Assembly (NCBI GenBank): GCA_902783535.1
Contig: CACZRJ010000132.1
Coordinates: 1 to 14,650 of the forward strand
From: an uncultured Ruminococcus sp.
Lineage (GTDB): Bacteria > Bacillota > Clostridia > Oscillospirales > CAG-382
Reading direction: 5' to 3'
DNA: 14,650 nt
Below, in pieces: positions 6,896 through 14,224 of this stretch (position 1 is the first letter of the stretch; the number at the start of each line of letters is the position of its first letter). The notes under the pieces are model-generated. The model saw nothing but the letters and a program-made list of their open reading frames with translations, was not told the DNA's origin and searched no databases. A program made the translations under genes and the position numbers.

Positions 6896-6900
6896 TAAAT

Positions 6901-8562
6901 ATGGCAAACCAGATAAACGGAATGCGGCTGATGGGAATGCTCGCGAACGGCGAGAGAAATCTGTTCCTTCACCGCGATGAGATCAATGATTTGAATGTCT
7001 TTCCGGTTCCCGACGGAGATACCGGAACAAATATGTATCTGACGATACGAAGCGGCGTGGACTCAGTCAGTGCTGATCCCGAACAGCCGATGAGCGAGCT
7101 GACTTCCAAATTTGCGTCCGCTGTTACGCTTTCTGCAAGGGGAAATTCCGGCGTGATTCTCTCGCAGTTCCTGCGCGGATGGATGAAGTCCGTGTCAGGG
7201 TCGGAAATCATGACGCCGAAAGCGTTTTCGGATGCGCTGAAATGCGGCGTTAAAATGTCGTACGATGCCGTCGCCAATCCCGTGGAAGGTACGATGCTGA
7301 CCGTTATGCGCGAAGGCGCGGAAGCTGTCGAGAGCGCGCTTGGTTCGTGCGACGACGTGGAAGACTGCGTTCAGGTGTTTCTGAATGCCGCTTCCGCTTC
7401 TCTTGACAATACGCCGAACCTGCTTCAGATTTTGAAGGATGCAAACGTTATTGACAGCGGCGGCGCAGGGATCGTGTATCTTTTCGAAGGCATGCTTGCG
7501 TATCTGCAGGGGAGAGAACTGAAAAAGGCAGGTTCTGACGAGCCCGATGATTTGCCGGGCCAGTCCCGCCCCACTGATTATTCGTCATTCACAAAAGACA
7601 GCACTTTCGAATACGGCTACTGCACCGAACTTCTGATTCAGCTGCTGAACGGAAGTGAACCTTATTCGTCTGTCTCCTTCAGGGAATCGCTGAATGCTCT
7701 CGGAGAATCCGTCGTAGTTTCAGAATCTGACGACAAAATCAAAATCCACGTGCATACGTCCCGACCCGAAGAAATTTTGTCGTTTTGCCACAGATACGGT
7801 GAATTCCTCCATCTCAAGATTGAGAACATGAGTGTTCAGCATACCGAGATCGAAGAAAACGCCAAAGTGTCCGGAAGCAAAACGAACGGCGTGAAAAAGT
7901 GCGGCCCGCTCGCTGTCGTTGCAGTTGCGCCCGATGAGATCATGGAGGAATTGTTCCTCAATATGGGCGCCGACGCAGTCATCAGATGCCAGGGAAATCC
8001 GTCTTCCAGCGATTACATCGATGCTTTCAAAACGCTCGATGCGAAGGACATCCTAGTGTTCCCGAATCACCCGAACTCCGTCCTTGCCGCACTGAACGCC
8101 GCGGAAATGTATCAGGACTCACGCGTGCATGTGATTGAAAGCAAATCCGTCGCCCATTGCTATTCTGTCCTGCCCATGATTGATTTTGCGGAAACTGACG
8201 TCGAATCCGTGATATCGTCCGCGAACGAAATCATCGAAGGGATGGATTTTGCGTCCGTGTCCCGCGCTGCGAAAGACTCCTGCTTTGGTTCGAAAGACAT
8301 CAAAAAAGGCGAATTTATCGCATTATGGGGCAAGAAGCTCCTTGCCGTCGGCTTTGAACTCGGACACGTCTGTGTAGACGCTATAAGAACGATTCTCATG
8401 AACCGTCCGACCGATGTCATCACCGTCTTCTGCGGAAAGAACGTTTCCGCAGAAGCGCTGAACGATGCTTTCGATACCTTACGCAGCGAATTCATTTTCG
8501 TTGAAATACAGACTGTTCATACCGCAAACACGCTCACTGACCTTTTGATTTCGTTTGAGTAA
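6901..8562 (+). CDS. fakA: FakA-like fatty acid kinase, divergent copy (DAK2 family)
   Basis: A 553-residue paralogue of the operon's first gene. The kinase domain looks fully active: NDLNVFPVPDGDTGTNM with Asp38, Asp40, Thr41 and Asn44, then SARGNSGVILS, VEGTMLTV and DSGGAGI. The middle domain keeps YCTEL with Cys241 and HVHT with His283 and His285. The C-terminal domain has diverged: the GGQxMNPST motif is reduced to RCQGNPSSS (362-370) and the family-ending GGQPxY signature is missing, replaced by a sequence ending LISFE. In FakA the C-terminal region contacts FakB, so partner choice may differ. It follows the divergent DegV gene, and the pair lies in reverse order to the first pair. It could instead act on a non-fatty-acid carrier; the conserved catalytic residues argue against a dead paralogue. 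Confidence 0.86.
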   Translation: MANQINGMRLMGMLANGERNLFLHRDEINDLNVFPVPDGDTGTNMYLTIRSGVDSVSADPEQPMSELTSKFASAVTLSARGNSGVILSQFLRGWMKSVSGSEIMTPKAFSDALKCGVKMSYDAVANPVEGTMLTVMREGAEAVESALGSCDDVEDCVQVFLNAASASLDNTPNLLQILKDANVIDSGGAGIVYLFEGMLAYLQGRELKKAGSDEPDDLPGQSRPTDYSSFTKDSTFEYGYCTELLIQLLNGSEPYSSVSFRESLNALGESVVVSESDDKIKIHVHTSRPEEILSFCHRYGEFLHLKIENMSVQHTEIEENAKVSGSKTNGVKKCGPLAVVAVAPDEIMEELFLNMGADAVIRCQGNPSSSDYIDAFKTLDAKDILVFPNHPNSVLAALNAAEMYQDSRVHVIESKSVAHCYSVLPMIDFAETDVESVISSANEIIEGMDFASVSRAAKDSCFGSKDIKKGEFIALWGKKLLAVGFELGHVCVDAIRTILMNRPTDVITVFCGKNVSAEALNDAFDTLRSEFIFVEIQTVHTANTLTDLLISFE

Positions 8563-8586
8563 TCACCACCTGAAAGGAGCATCGGA

Positions 8587-9975
8587 ATGCGTAAGTTGAC
8601 AAAGCGCTCGCAGCTTCTCCTGTACGGCTGTTCGGGTATAGGCGTGAACCTGCTGAATACGATCATCGGAACCTATTTGTGCAGCGCGCTTCTGACCGGC
8701 GGCTTCGTGAACAACGTCGAATCCTGGACCTACCTGAATAAGGATCTCGTCATTGCTTCTGTCTGGGCGGTCATGCTCGTCGTTGCAAAAATCGTCGACG
8801 GCGTCATCGATCTTCCGATGTCTTCATTGACGGACAATCTGAGGACAAGATGGGGAAGACGCCGTCCTGCGCTGATGATCGGCTGGATTCCGATGATCAT
8901 TGCATATCTGCTGTTTCTGGTACCGCTGAATGCCGGGGTCTCCTTGCTCAACACCGTATGGTTTGCGCTTATCCTCTGCATCTTCTACGCTTTCTACACT
9001 TTGACGATGGTCACTTACTACGCAACCTTCGCAGAAGTCGTTGACAACGAGAGCGACCGCGTATACCTCTCCAGCGTCAAGTCCGTTTGCGACGTGATCT
9101 ATTTCTGCATCGGATTTGCTCTGATCCCTCTGTTCGTCAATCTGGGAAGCAACATACGCATCGTCGCGCTGATGTTTCTTCCGCTTGCATGCACGATGTT
9201 TATTCCGTTGTTTCTCCTTAAGGAGGAACCGAGCAACCTGCAGACGGATCATACGGAAAGAGTTCGGCCGGTCAATCTTTTTAAATCCATCGCGCATTGT
9301 GTGAAAAATAAGGACTTTCTGATCTGGATGCTTGTACACGGGATCGTGTTCAATATCGGAATGACGCTTTTCCTGTCCGGGATCAACGAGTTTTTCTCAA
9401 CCGCCGGACTTCCGATGACGCCGATCATGGCCTGCTCGTTCGGCCCGGTCCCGTTTACGATCATCCTCTATAACAAGGTCGTGAAAAAGAAAGGCGTAGG
9501 ATTCGCATACAGGTACATCCTGATCACTTTTGCCGCCGCGATGGCGCTGATGACATTTGCAAATTTCCTTCCCGATTCAGCAAAGATGGCTGTGGGAATC
9601 GTTTCTGCTCTGATTGCCTCGTTCTCTATCGGCGCGTTCTTTTCAGTCGGATACACCGTTCCGGCGCATATCGCCGCCGAGTCAAACAAAAAGTCCGGCA
9701 TCATGACGTCGTCCATGATCTTTGCCGTGCAGGGACTGTTTGAAGGCGTTTCCGCCGGTGTTGCCTCCGGCATACTGCTGACTTACATCAAAGACCACGA
9801 CGGCCATCTTGCCGAAACCGGCAACTGGTTCGAAACCGTCAGGCTGGCCGGCTATATTCCGGCCGCAGTCGCTTTCTTCTGCATCCTGGCATGCATTCTG
9901 ACGGTATTCGTTCCGAAGAGCATTTCCAGACTCGGAATACAGAATGACGATAAAACTACCAAGCAGGAAGACTGA
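8587..9975 (+). CDS. MFS transporter, MelB/GPH cation-symporter type
   Basis: A 462-residue membrane protein with about twelve transmembrane segments. Helix II and the following loop carry KIVDGVIDLPMSSLTDN and RTRWGRRRP, the hallmark of the glycoside-pentoside-hexuronide (MelB) family. Asp71 and Asp75 align with the Na+-site pair Asp55/Asp59 of E. coli MelB. A later segment reads AEVVDNESDR. A cytoplasmic loop between helices 6 and 7 (about 215-240) is typical, as is the charged tail. It has a strong AAAGGAG site 7 nt upstream and ends 3 nt before the acyl-ligase gene. Most characterised bacterial relatives move sugars, but the eukaryotic relative MFSD2A moves lysophosphatidylcholine with Na+. 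In this lipid operon, a lysolipid or fatty-acid cargo is a reasonable inference and is not proven; a sugar cargo remains possible. Confidence 0.88.
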   Translation: MRKLTKRSQLLLYGCSGIGVNLLNTIIGTYLCSALLTGGFVNNVESWTYLNKDLVIASVWAVMLVVAKIVDGVIDLPMSSLTDNLRTRWGRRRPALMIGWIPMIIAYLLFLVPLNAGVSLLNTVWFALILCIFYAFYTLTMVTYYATFAEVVDNESDRVYLSSVKSVCDVIYFCIGFALIPLFVNLGSNIRIVALMFLPLACTMFIPLFLLKEEPSNLQTDHTERVRPVNLFKSIAHCVKNKDFLIWMLVHGIVFNIGMTLFLSGINEFFSTAGLPMTPIMACSFGPVPFTIILYNKVVKKKGVGFAYRYILITFAAAMALMTFANFLPDSAKMAVGIVSALIASFSIGAFFSVGYTVPAHIAAESNKKSGIMTSSMIFAVQGLFEGVSAGVASGILLTYIKDHDGHLAETGNWFETVRLAGYIPAAVAFFCILACILTVFVPKSISRLGIQNDDKTTKQED

Positions 9976-9978
9976 CTT

Positions 9979-11940
9979 ATGAGCGAAATCCAGATCGAGA
10001 CATTTAAGAATACTGGCAAAGTCGTGCGTGAAAAGCTGCATATGCTTTCTCAAACCGACTGCTCTTTCGGTTCGATTTACAAAGTCATGTTCTCCAAGCC
10101 GAACTTTGCCATGATGGAAACGTCTACGTCGTTCGGAGGGATCAAGGTCTTCACTTACGGCGAAGCGGATGAAATCATCGGCAGAATCGCTGCCGGGATC
10201 CGGAGTACCGGAATCCGCGACAGTTACATCGCGCTTTACGGCGAAAACTGTCCGGAATGGGTCTTTCTGTTCTGGGCTATACTCCGCAGCGGGAACAAGG
10301 TCTTTCCGGTCAATCTCAGACAGCCTTCCGGTTTTTGCCAGTCTATGATGGACTCATTATCCTGCGCATGCATACTGACGCCCGGCAGCTGCTCCGGATT
10401 TACCCAGAAAGTCTTCATATACGAAGAGATTCTCGGGATGGGTTCCCGGCAAAACGATTCTGAAGAAGACGTTTTTTCGGATGAGATCGCATTGTGCACA
10501 AGCGGTACGACGCTTCAGGAGAAGATCTGCTTTTATACCGGAAAAGAGTTTTCGTCGCTGATCCTGTCTGCCGAAGGCATCATCAAAAGAAACAAGACCA
10601 TCAAGCGCGCATATCGCGAACATGTCAAAATGCTCGTTGTGCTTCCGCTTTATCACATCTTCGGACTTGAAGCTACCTATGTCCTCTTCTCTTTCTTCGG
10701 CGTATCCTTCGTTTTTCCTGAGAACATGACGCCGGAGATCCTGCTGCGTACCATTCGCGATCATGAAGTCACGCATATCCTTTGCGTTCCGACACTATGG
10801 CATATGATCGAGAAGTTCGTACGCAGAGAAATCGCCAAGCGCGGGCAGAAAACCGTCGACAAATTTGAAAAAGGTCTGAAAATCTCACTCGCACTCCAGT
10901 CGCTTTTTCCGTTTACCGAACAAAGAATCCCGTCGAAGCTGTTCAGAGAAGTCCGCAATGAACTGTTTGGGGAAAGCGTTCATTTCTGCATCTCCGGAGG
11001 AAGCGCTCTCCGCATTTCCGCTTCCAGACTGATGAACGGCATCGGATATCCGCTCTTCAACGGATACGGCATGACGGAGATCGGCATCGCTTCGGCCAAT
11101 TTCGCGCGCAAGGCGAACGAGCGTCTGAACGCTTCCTTCGGGACGCCTTTCGACTGCGTCAGATTCCGCGTCGGCGGAGACCGTCATCTTCTCGTTTCCG
11201 GTCCTTCCGTATGCAAGAGCATGATGATCAACGGCGTAAGAAAGGCGACAGACGAATGGTTTGATACCGGCGACATGGTCGAGATCGATGCGAAGGGCCG
11301 GTATGTCCTGTGCGGGCGGGCTTCGGACGTCGTGATCGGAGAGGGCGGCGAAAACCTCAATCCCGAACTTGCGGAACAGGCTTTCGATCTTCCTTCCGCA
11401 AAGAATTTTGCAGTGCTCGGAGACGAAAAGAAGGAAAAGCTGATACTGGTCTGCCAGATTTCAGACAAAATGGTTTCCGTACAAAAAGAAAAACTGCTGA
11501 AAGACATCGAAAAAGGGAAGTCGCTCCTTCCTCTGACATATCTGATTTCACATGTCTACTTTACCTACGATCCCATCATGGATGATACGGATATCAAGGT
11601 CAGCAGGCATAAGCTGCGTCAAAAGATAGACAGCGGTGCAGTGAAGCTTTTCGACCGGCTTGACAGATCCTCTGAGGGTTCAAGATCAAATGCCGGAGAG
11701 GAATCCGAAATTGCCGGGATTCTGAGAGAAATGTTTGCAGACATTCTGGACGTCGCGCCGGAGTCCATTGACCCGAATGCTCATTTCATGAATGATCTCG
11801 GCGCTTCCAGCCTTGAATATATCCTTCTCGTGAACCGCATACAGGAACGATTCGACGTGAACGTCGCGTTTGAAGCGGAAGGATTCGGATATACCCTGAA
11901 TGATTTCGCTTCCTTGATCGAAACATTGATTTGCTTATGA
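9979..11940 (+). CDS. Acyl-adenylating enzyme fused to a C-terminal carrier-protein domain
   Basis: A 653-residue ANL-superfamily enzyme. The adenylation domain (about 1-560) activates a carboxylic acid with ATP; visible motifs are TSGTT (174-178), YGMTE (363-367), DTGD (429-432) and GEGGENLNPE. DTDIKVSR with Lys540 resembles the LTxTxKxxR motif of long-chain acyl-CoA synthetases, which points to a fatty acid. The P-loop is unusual: after SGTT comes LQEK instead of the common GxPK, keeping the lysine. A carrier domain (about 575-653) has DLGASSLE with Ser611 as the phosphopantetheine site. The activated acyl group is therefore probably loaded on the protein's own arm, not on free CoA. The stop overlaps the PlsC-type gene by 4 nt (ATGA), so ligase and acyltransferase are likely made together, like a split Aas. 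A loading module for another lipid product is the main alternative. Confidence 0.88.
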   Translation: MSEIQIETFKNTGKVVREKLHMLSQTDCSFGSIYKVMFSKPNFAMMETSTSFGGIKVFTYGEADEIIGRIAAGIRSTGIRDSYIALYGENCPEWVFLFWAILRSGNKVFPVNLRQPSGFCQSMMDSLSCACILTPGSCSGFTQKVFIYEEILGMGSRQNDSEEDVFSDEIALCTSGTTLQEKICFYTGKEFSSLILSAEGIIKRNKTIKRAYREHVKMLVVLPLYHIFGLEATYVLFSFFGVSFVFPENMTPEILLRTIRDHEVTHILCVPTLWHMIEKFVRREIAKRGQKTVDKFEKGLKISLALQSLFPFTEQRIPSKLFREVRNELFGESVHFCISGGSALRISASRLMNGIGYPLFNGYGMTEIGIASANFARKANERLNASFGTPFDCVRFRVGGDRHLLVSGPSVCKSMMINGVRKATDEWFDTGDMVEIDAKGRYVLCGRASDVVIGEGGENLNPELAEQAFDLPSAKNFAVLGDEKKEKLILVCQISDKMVSVQKEKLLKDIEKGKSLLPLTYLISHVYFTYDPIMDDTDIKVSRHKLRQKIDSGAVKLFDRLDRSSEGSRSNAGEESEIAGILREMFADILDVAPESIDPNAHFMNDLGASSLEYILLVNRIQERFDVNVAFEAEGFGYTLNDFASLIETLICL

Positions 11941-12593
11941 GAGTCATCTACTTTATCTGCCGGTGGATCGGGCTGATCAGCGCTCTGATCCCGGGACTGA
12001 TCATTTTCAAGCCGAAGATTTATTATGAAGACAGACAGAAGCAGTCGCGGAAAGTCAAAGGCGGCGCATTGATCGTTTCAAACCATTTTGCCGTATTCGA
12101 TTACATGGTTTCCGTGTTTCTGTTCCTTCCGAGATTTCTTCGCGTCGTCAGCGCAGAGTTTCCATATCACAACTGGTTTCTGTCGTTCGGCATGAACTGT
12201 TTTCGCGGAATCAAAGCGGACCAGTCCGTGAAAAGCATGAAATTCGTTGATGACAGCGTGAAGGCGCTGCGCAAAGGCGATATCGTCCAGATCTTTCCGG
12301 AAGGCCACAATACGAAAGACGGAAACGTGGCTCCTTTTAAAACGCCGTACCTGATGATCATCATGCGCAGCGGCAAGCCCGTGATCCCGGTTGTGCTGGA
12401 TGGAAACTACGGGCTGTTCAAACGCGTCCATGTGATCATAGGGAAACCGATATATCCGGATGAACTTCAACTGACCGACGATTGCAGCGAAGAACAGATC
12501 GCGCGTGCGAACGACTACATACGGAACCGCGTCGTATCTTTGAAGTGCCTTCTGGAGCAAAAATGCAAAGGCGGAGGTCCATCCGATTCATGA
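11937..12593 (+). CDS. plsC: 1-acylglycerol-3-phosphate O-acyltransferase, PlsC type
   Basis: A 218-residue membrane acyltransferase. A hydrophobic N-terminal segment (about 3-26) is followed by the catalytic NHFAVFD (HX4D with His50 and Asp55), a region around Arg/Gly-rich FRGIK, FPEGHNT (substrate-binding FPEG, 120-123) and PVIPVVL. These are the four PlsC/LPLAT blocks. Such enzymes transfer an acyl chain from acyl-ACP or acyl-CoA to lysophosphatidate; some act on other lysolipids. The ATG at 11937 overlaps the upstream stop as ATGA and is preferred to a TTG six nt earlier. No strong ribosome binding site is present, which fits coupled translation after the acyl-ligase/carrier fusion. Its end overlaps the hydrolase gene. 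Acceptor specificity is not readable; being linked to the ligase makes lysophospholipid re-acylation as likely as de novo phosphatidate synthesis. Confidence 0.9.
   Translation: MRVIYFICRWIGLISALIPGLIIFKPKIYYEDRQKQSRKVKGGALIVSNHFAVFDYMVSVFLFLPRFLRVVSAEFPYHNWFLSFGMNCFRGIKADQSVKSMKFVDDSVKALRKGDIVQIFPEGHNTKDGNVAPFKTPYLMIIMRSGKPVIPVVLDGNYGLFKRVHVIIGKPIYPDELQLTDDCSEEQIARANDYIRNRVVSLKCLLEQKCKGGGPSDS
12554..12557 (+). promoter_or_regulatory. Ribosome binding site favouring the hydrolase start at 12563
   Basis: GGAG lies 5 nt before the ATG at 12563. A competing GGAGGT (12573-12578) lies 11 nt before another in-frame ATG at 12590 that overlaps the plsC stop as ATGA. The choice of 12563 rests mainly on the positively charged N-terminus it provides ahead of the first membrane segment. 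Confidence 0.45.
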
Positions 12594-13660
12594 CCGCTTT
12601 CCTTCTGACGATTCCCGAATTTCATCTCTTTTTCATGCCGACGGTCGTCCCGGTTTTTTCTGCCGTTCTTGCTTATGCATCCGAAGATGTCGCTGCGTTC
12701 CAGGAAATCCTTCCGACGATCCTGCTTGTTGCGGGACTCGTCCTGGGACTTGTCGTTCTTCCCGCCTTTATCATTCTGATGATCGTCGGATATCTCGTCT
12801 ATACAAATGTGCTGAAACGGGGCGTTAACGAAGACTGGGGACGCCACTGCTCGATCGACGAGCCGCGTCATGTACAGATGTACGACGAAGGCATGGCGTG
12901 GCACGAACGCATGCTCGCGCATTGCAGGGAGGTCCATATCGTACGGGACGGCCTGAATCTGTACGGCGAGTATTACGATTTCGGGTCCGACTGCTGCGTC
13001 ATCTTTTTGCCCGGCAGAATGGAAAGCCTGCATTATTCATATTATTTCAACCAGGCATACGAGTCCCTCGGAGTGAACCTTCTTTCGATTGACCCGCGTG
13101 CTCACGGATTGAGCGACGGAGAATACAATACCGTCGGGTTTGAAGAGTCAAAGGACATCATCGCTTGGTCGAAGTTTATCCATGATGAATTCGGAGTCCG
13201 TAAGATCATGCTGCACGGCGTATGCATCGGAGCCGCCGGAGGAATGCTCGCCTGTACCGACCCGGACTGTCCGGATTACGTCGCCGGACTGATTGCTGAC
13301 GGCATGTTCGTCAATTTCGGCGAGTCCATGAAAGAGCATCTGATTGAAAGGAAAAAGCCGGTCTTTACGCTCGGGTTCATCAATTTCTGGATGAGGTTTT
13401 TCACGAAGCATTCGATGAAAAAAGGTCCTGTGGACCGGATCACCGGTTTCCGCAAATCGCTTCTCATGCTGCACAGCCGCGCGGACAAGTATTCCGTCCC
13501 GAAACTTGCGCAGAAACTATACGATCTGTGCCCGAGCGAACGAAAAAAGATTGTCTGGTTCGATGACAGTCAGCATTCCATGATCCGGTACGATCACACG
13601 GCGGACTATGACGCCGAGGTCATTGCATTTGCTAAAGAAACATTTGACATCAAAGACTAG
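12563..13660 (+). CDS. Membrane-anchored alpha/beta hydrolase with Cys nucleophile
   Basis: A 365-residue protein (356 if it starts at 12590). MQRRRSIRF precedes two hydrophobic segments (about 10-38 and 49-80), which by the positive-inside rule would leave the catalytic domain in the cytoplasm. The alpha/beta hydrolase domain (about 115-365) has FLPGRMES (usual HGxxxS oxyanion region), DPRAHGLSDG, the nucleophile elbow HGVCIGAAGG, SRADKYS and DSQHSMI. The putative triad is Cys221, Asp308 and His338. Cysteine instead of serine at the nucleophile is seen in dienelactone hydrolases and in BAAT-type acyltransferases, so a thioesterase, acyltransferase or esterase on lipid substrates is possible; the substrate is unknown. 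Overlap with plsC by 31 nt (or 4 nt) shows tight coupling. A role in releasing or exchanging acyl groups is inferred only from context. Confidence 0.82.
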   Translation: MQRRRSIRFMTAFLLTIPEFHLFFMPTVVPVFSAVLAYASEDVAAFQEILPTILLVAGLVLGLVVLPAFIILMIVGYLVYTNVLKRGVNEDWGRHCSIDEPRHVQMYDEGMAWHERMLAHCREVHIVRDGLNLYGEYYDFGSDCCVIFLPGRMESLHYSYYFNQAYESLGVNLLSIDPRAHGLSDGEYNTVGFEESKDIIAWSKFIHDEFGVRKIMLHGVCIGAAGGMLACTDPDCPDYVAGLIADGMFVNFGESMKEHLIERKKPVFTLGFINFWMRFFTKHSMKKGPVDRITGFRKSLLMLHSRADKYSVPKLAQKLYDLCPSERKKIVWFDDSQHSMIRYDHTADYDAEVIAFAKETFDIKD

Positions 13661-13674
13661 AAGGAGGAAAGCAT

Positions 13675-14214
13675 ATGTATTGCAAAAAATGCGGTTACGA
13701 GATTGATGAGGACGCCCTTTTCTGCCCGAAATGCGGCGCAAAACAGTCCTCTCTTCCCGCAGAGCCCGAATCTGAGCAGCCGGCAAATGAAGAAGAGGTT
13801 GTGAAAGAACAGCAGGAACAGATTTCCGCCGAGGAAAAAGAAGTTCTTGACGCGAAGCCTGTCCCGGTGGAGAATCAGAAAGAGGACCCGGAAAAACCGG
13901 CGCCTTCCGGACCTGCTCCGGGAAAGGTCCAGGCGCAGAACACCATTTTCATTCTCGGACTCATCGGACTCGCGGGCAACTCGGTCTCTACGATCGGGGC
14001 GCTGATCGTCTCCATTATTGCACAGAAAAAGTTCCAGGAAGCTATGAACAAGTACGGAACGCTTTCCGGAAAAGCCCATACCGGAAACCGCCTTGCACGG
14101 ATCGGCAAGATCGTTGCCATCGTTTCAACGGCTGTGATCGCCGCCTGGATTCTGATTGTTTTGCTGGTATGGATCATTGCGCTCATCGTCGCTGCACGTA
14201 GATACGGAATCTAA
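13675..14214 (+). CDS. Zinc-ribbon membrane protein 1
   Basis: A 179-residue protein of unknown function. An N-terminal zinc ribbon has two CxxC pairs (Cys3, Cys6, Cys17, Cys20). Then comes an acidic, Pro/Glu-rich linker (about 25-85), probably disordered. Two hydrophobic segments follow (about 89-116 and 145-174), the first containing GLIGLAGNSVSTIGALIVSI, with a basic amphipathic stretch between them. This layout is common in Firmicutes zinc-ribbon/DUF4190-like proteins, thought to sit in the membrane with the ribbon in the cytoplasm. The start is well supported by AAGGAGG upstream, 14 nt after the hydrolase stop. A related gene follows. A link to lipid handling is suggested only by operon position. 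Confidence 0.8.
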   Translation: MYCKKCGYEIDEDALFCPKCGAKQSSLPAEPESEQPANEEEVVKEQQEQISAEEKEVLDAKPVPVENQKEDPEKPAPSGPAPGKVQAQNTIFILGLIGLAGNSVSTIGALIVSIIAQKKFQEAMNKYGTLSGKAHTGNRLARIGKIVAIVSTAVIAAWILIVLLVWIIALIVAARRYGI

Positions 14215-14217
14215 GGA
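14213..14217 (+). promoter_or_regulatory. Ribosome binding site deciding the start of zinc-ribbon protein 2
   Basis: AAGGA overlaps the upstream stop codon and lies 7 nt before the ATG at 14225, but only 4 nt before the adjacent ATG at 14222. The later start also gives MYC, matching the neighbouring paralogue. Confidence 0.55.
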
Positions 14218-14224
14218 ATTGATG

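Noticed and set aside
6856..6900. Upstream ATG start for the second fakA at 6856
   Set aside because: No ribosome binding site, passes through the hairpin, and adds a Cys-rich tail not typical of FakA.
8587..9975. Annotation of the transporter as LplT
   Set aside because: The helix II and loop motifs are of the MelB/GPH group, not of the LplT group; only the functional analogy is kept as a hypothesis.
9979..11940. Nonribosomal peptide or polyketide loading module
   Set aside because: The adenylation-carrier order fits, but there is no condensation or ketosynthase domain nearby, and the TDIKVSR segment and lipid neighbours favour a fatty-acid substrate; kept only as an alternative.
12482..12562. 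Further upstream start of the hydrolase frame
   Set aside because: It would overlap plsC by more than 100 nt with no ribosome binding site; the 12563 start already gives a sensible charged N-terminus.
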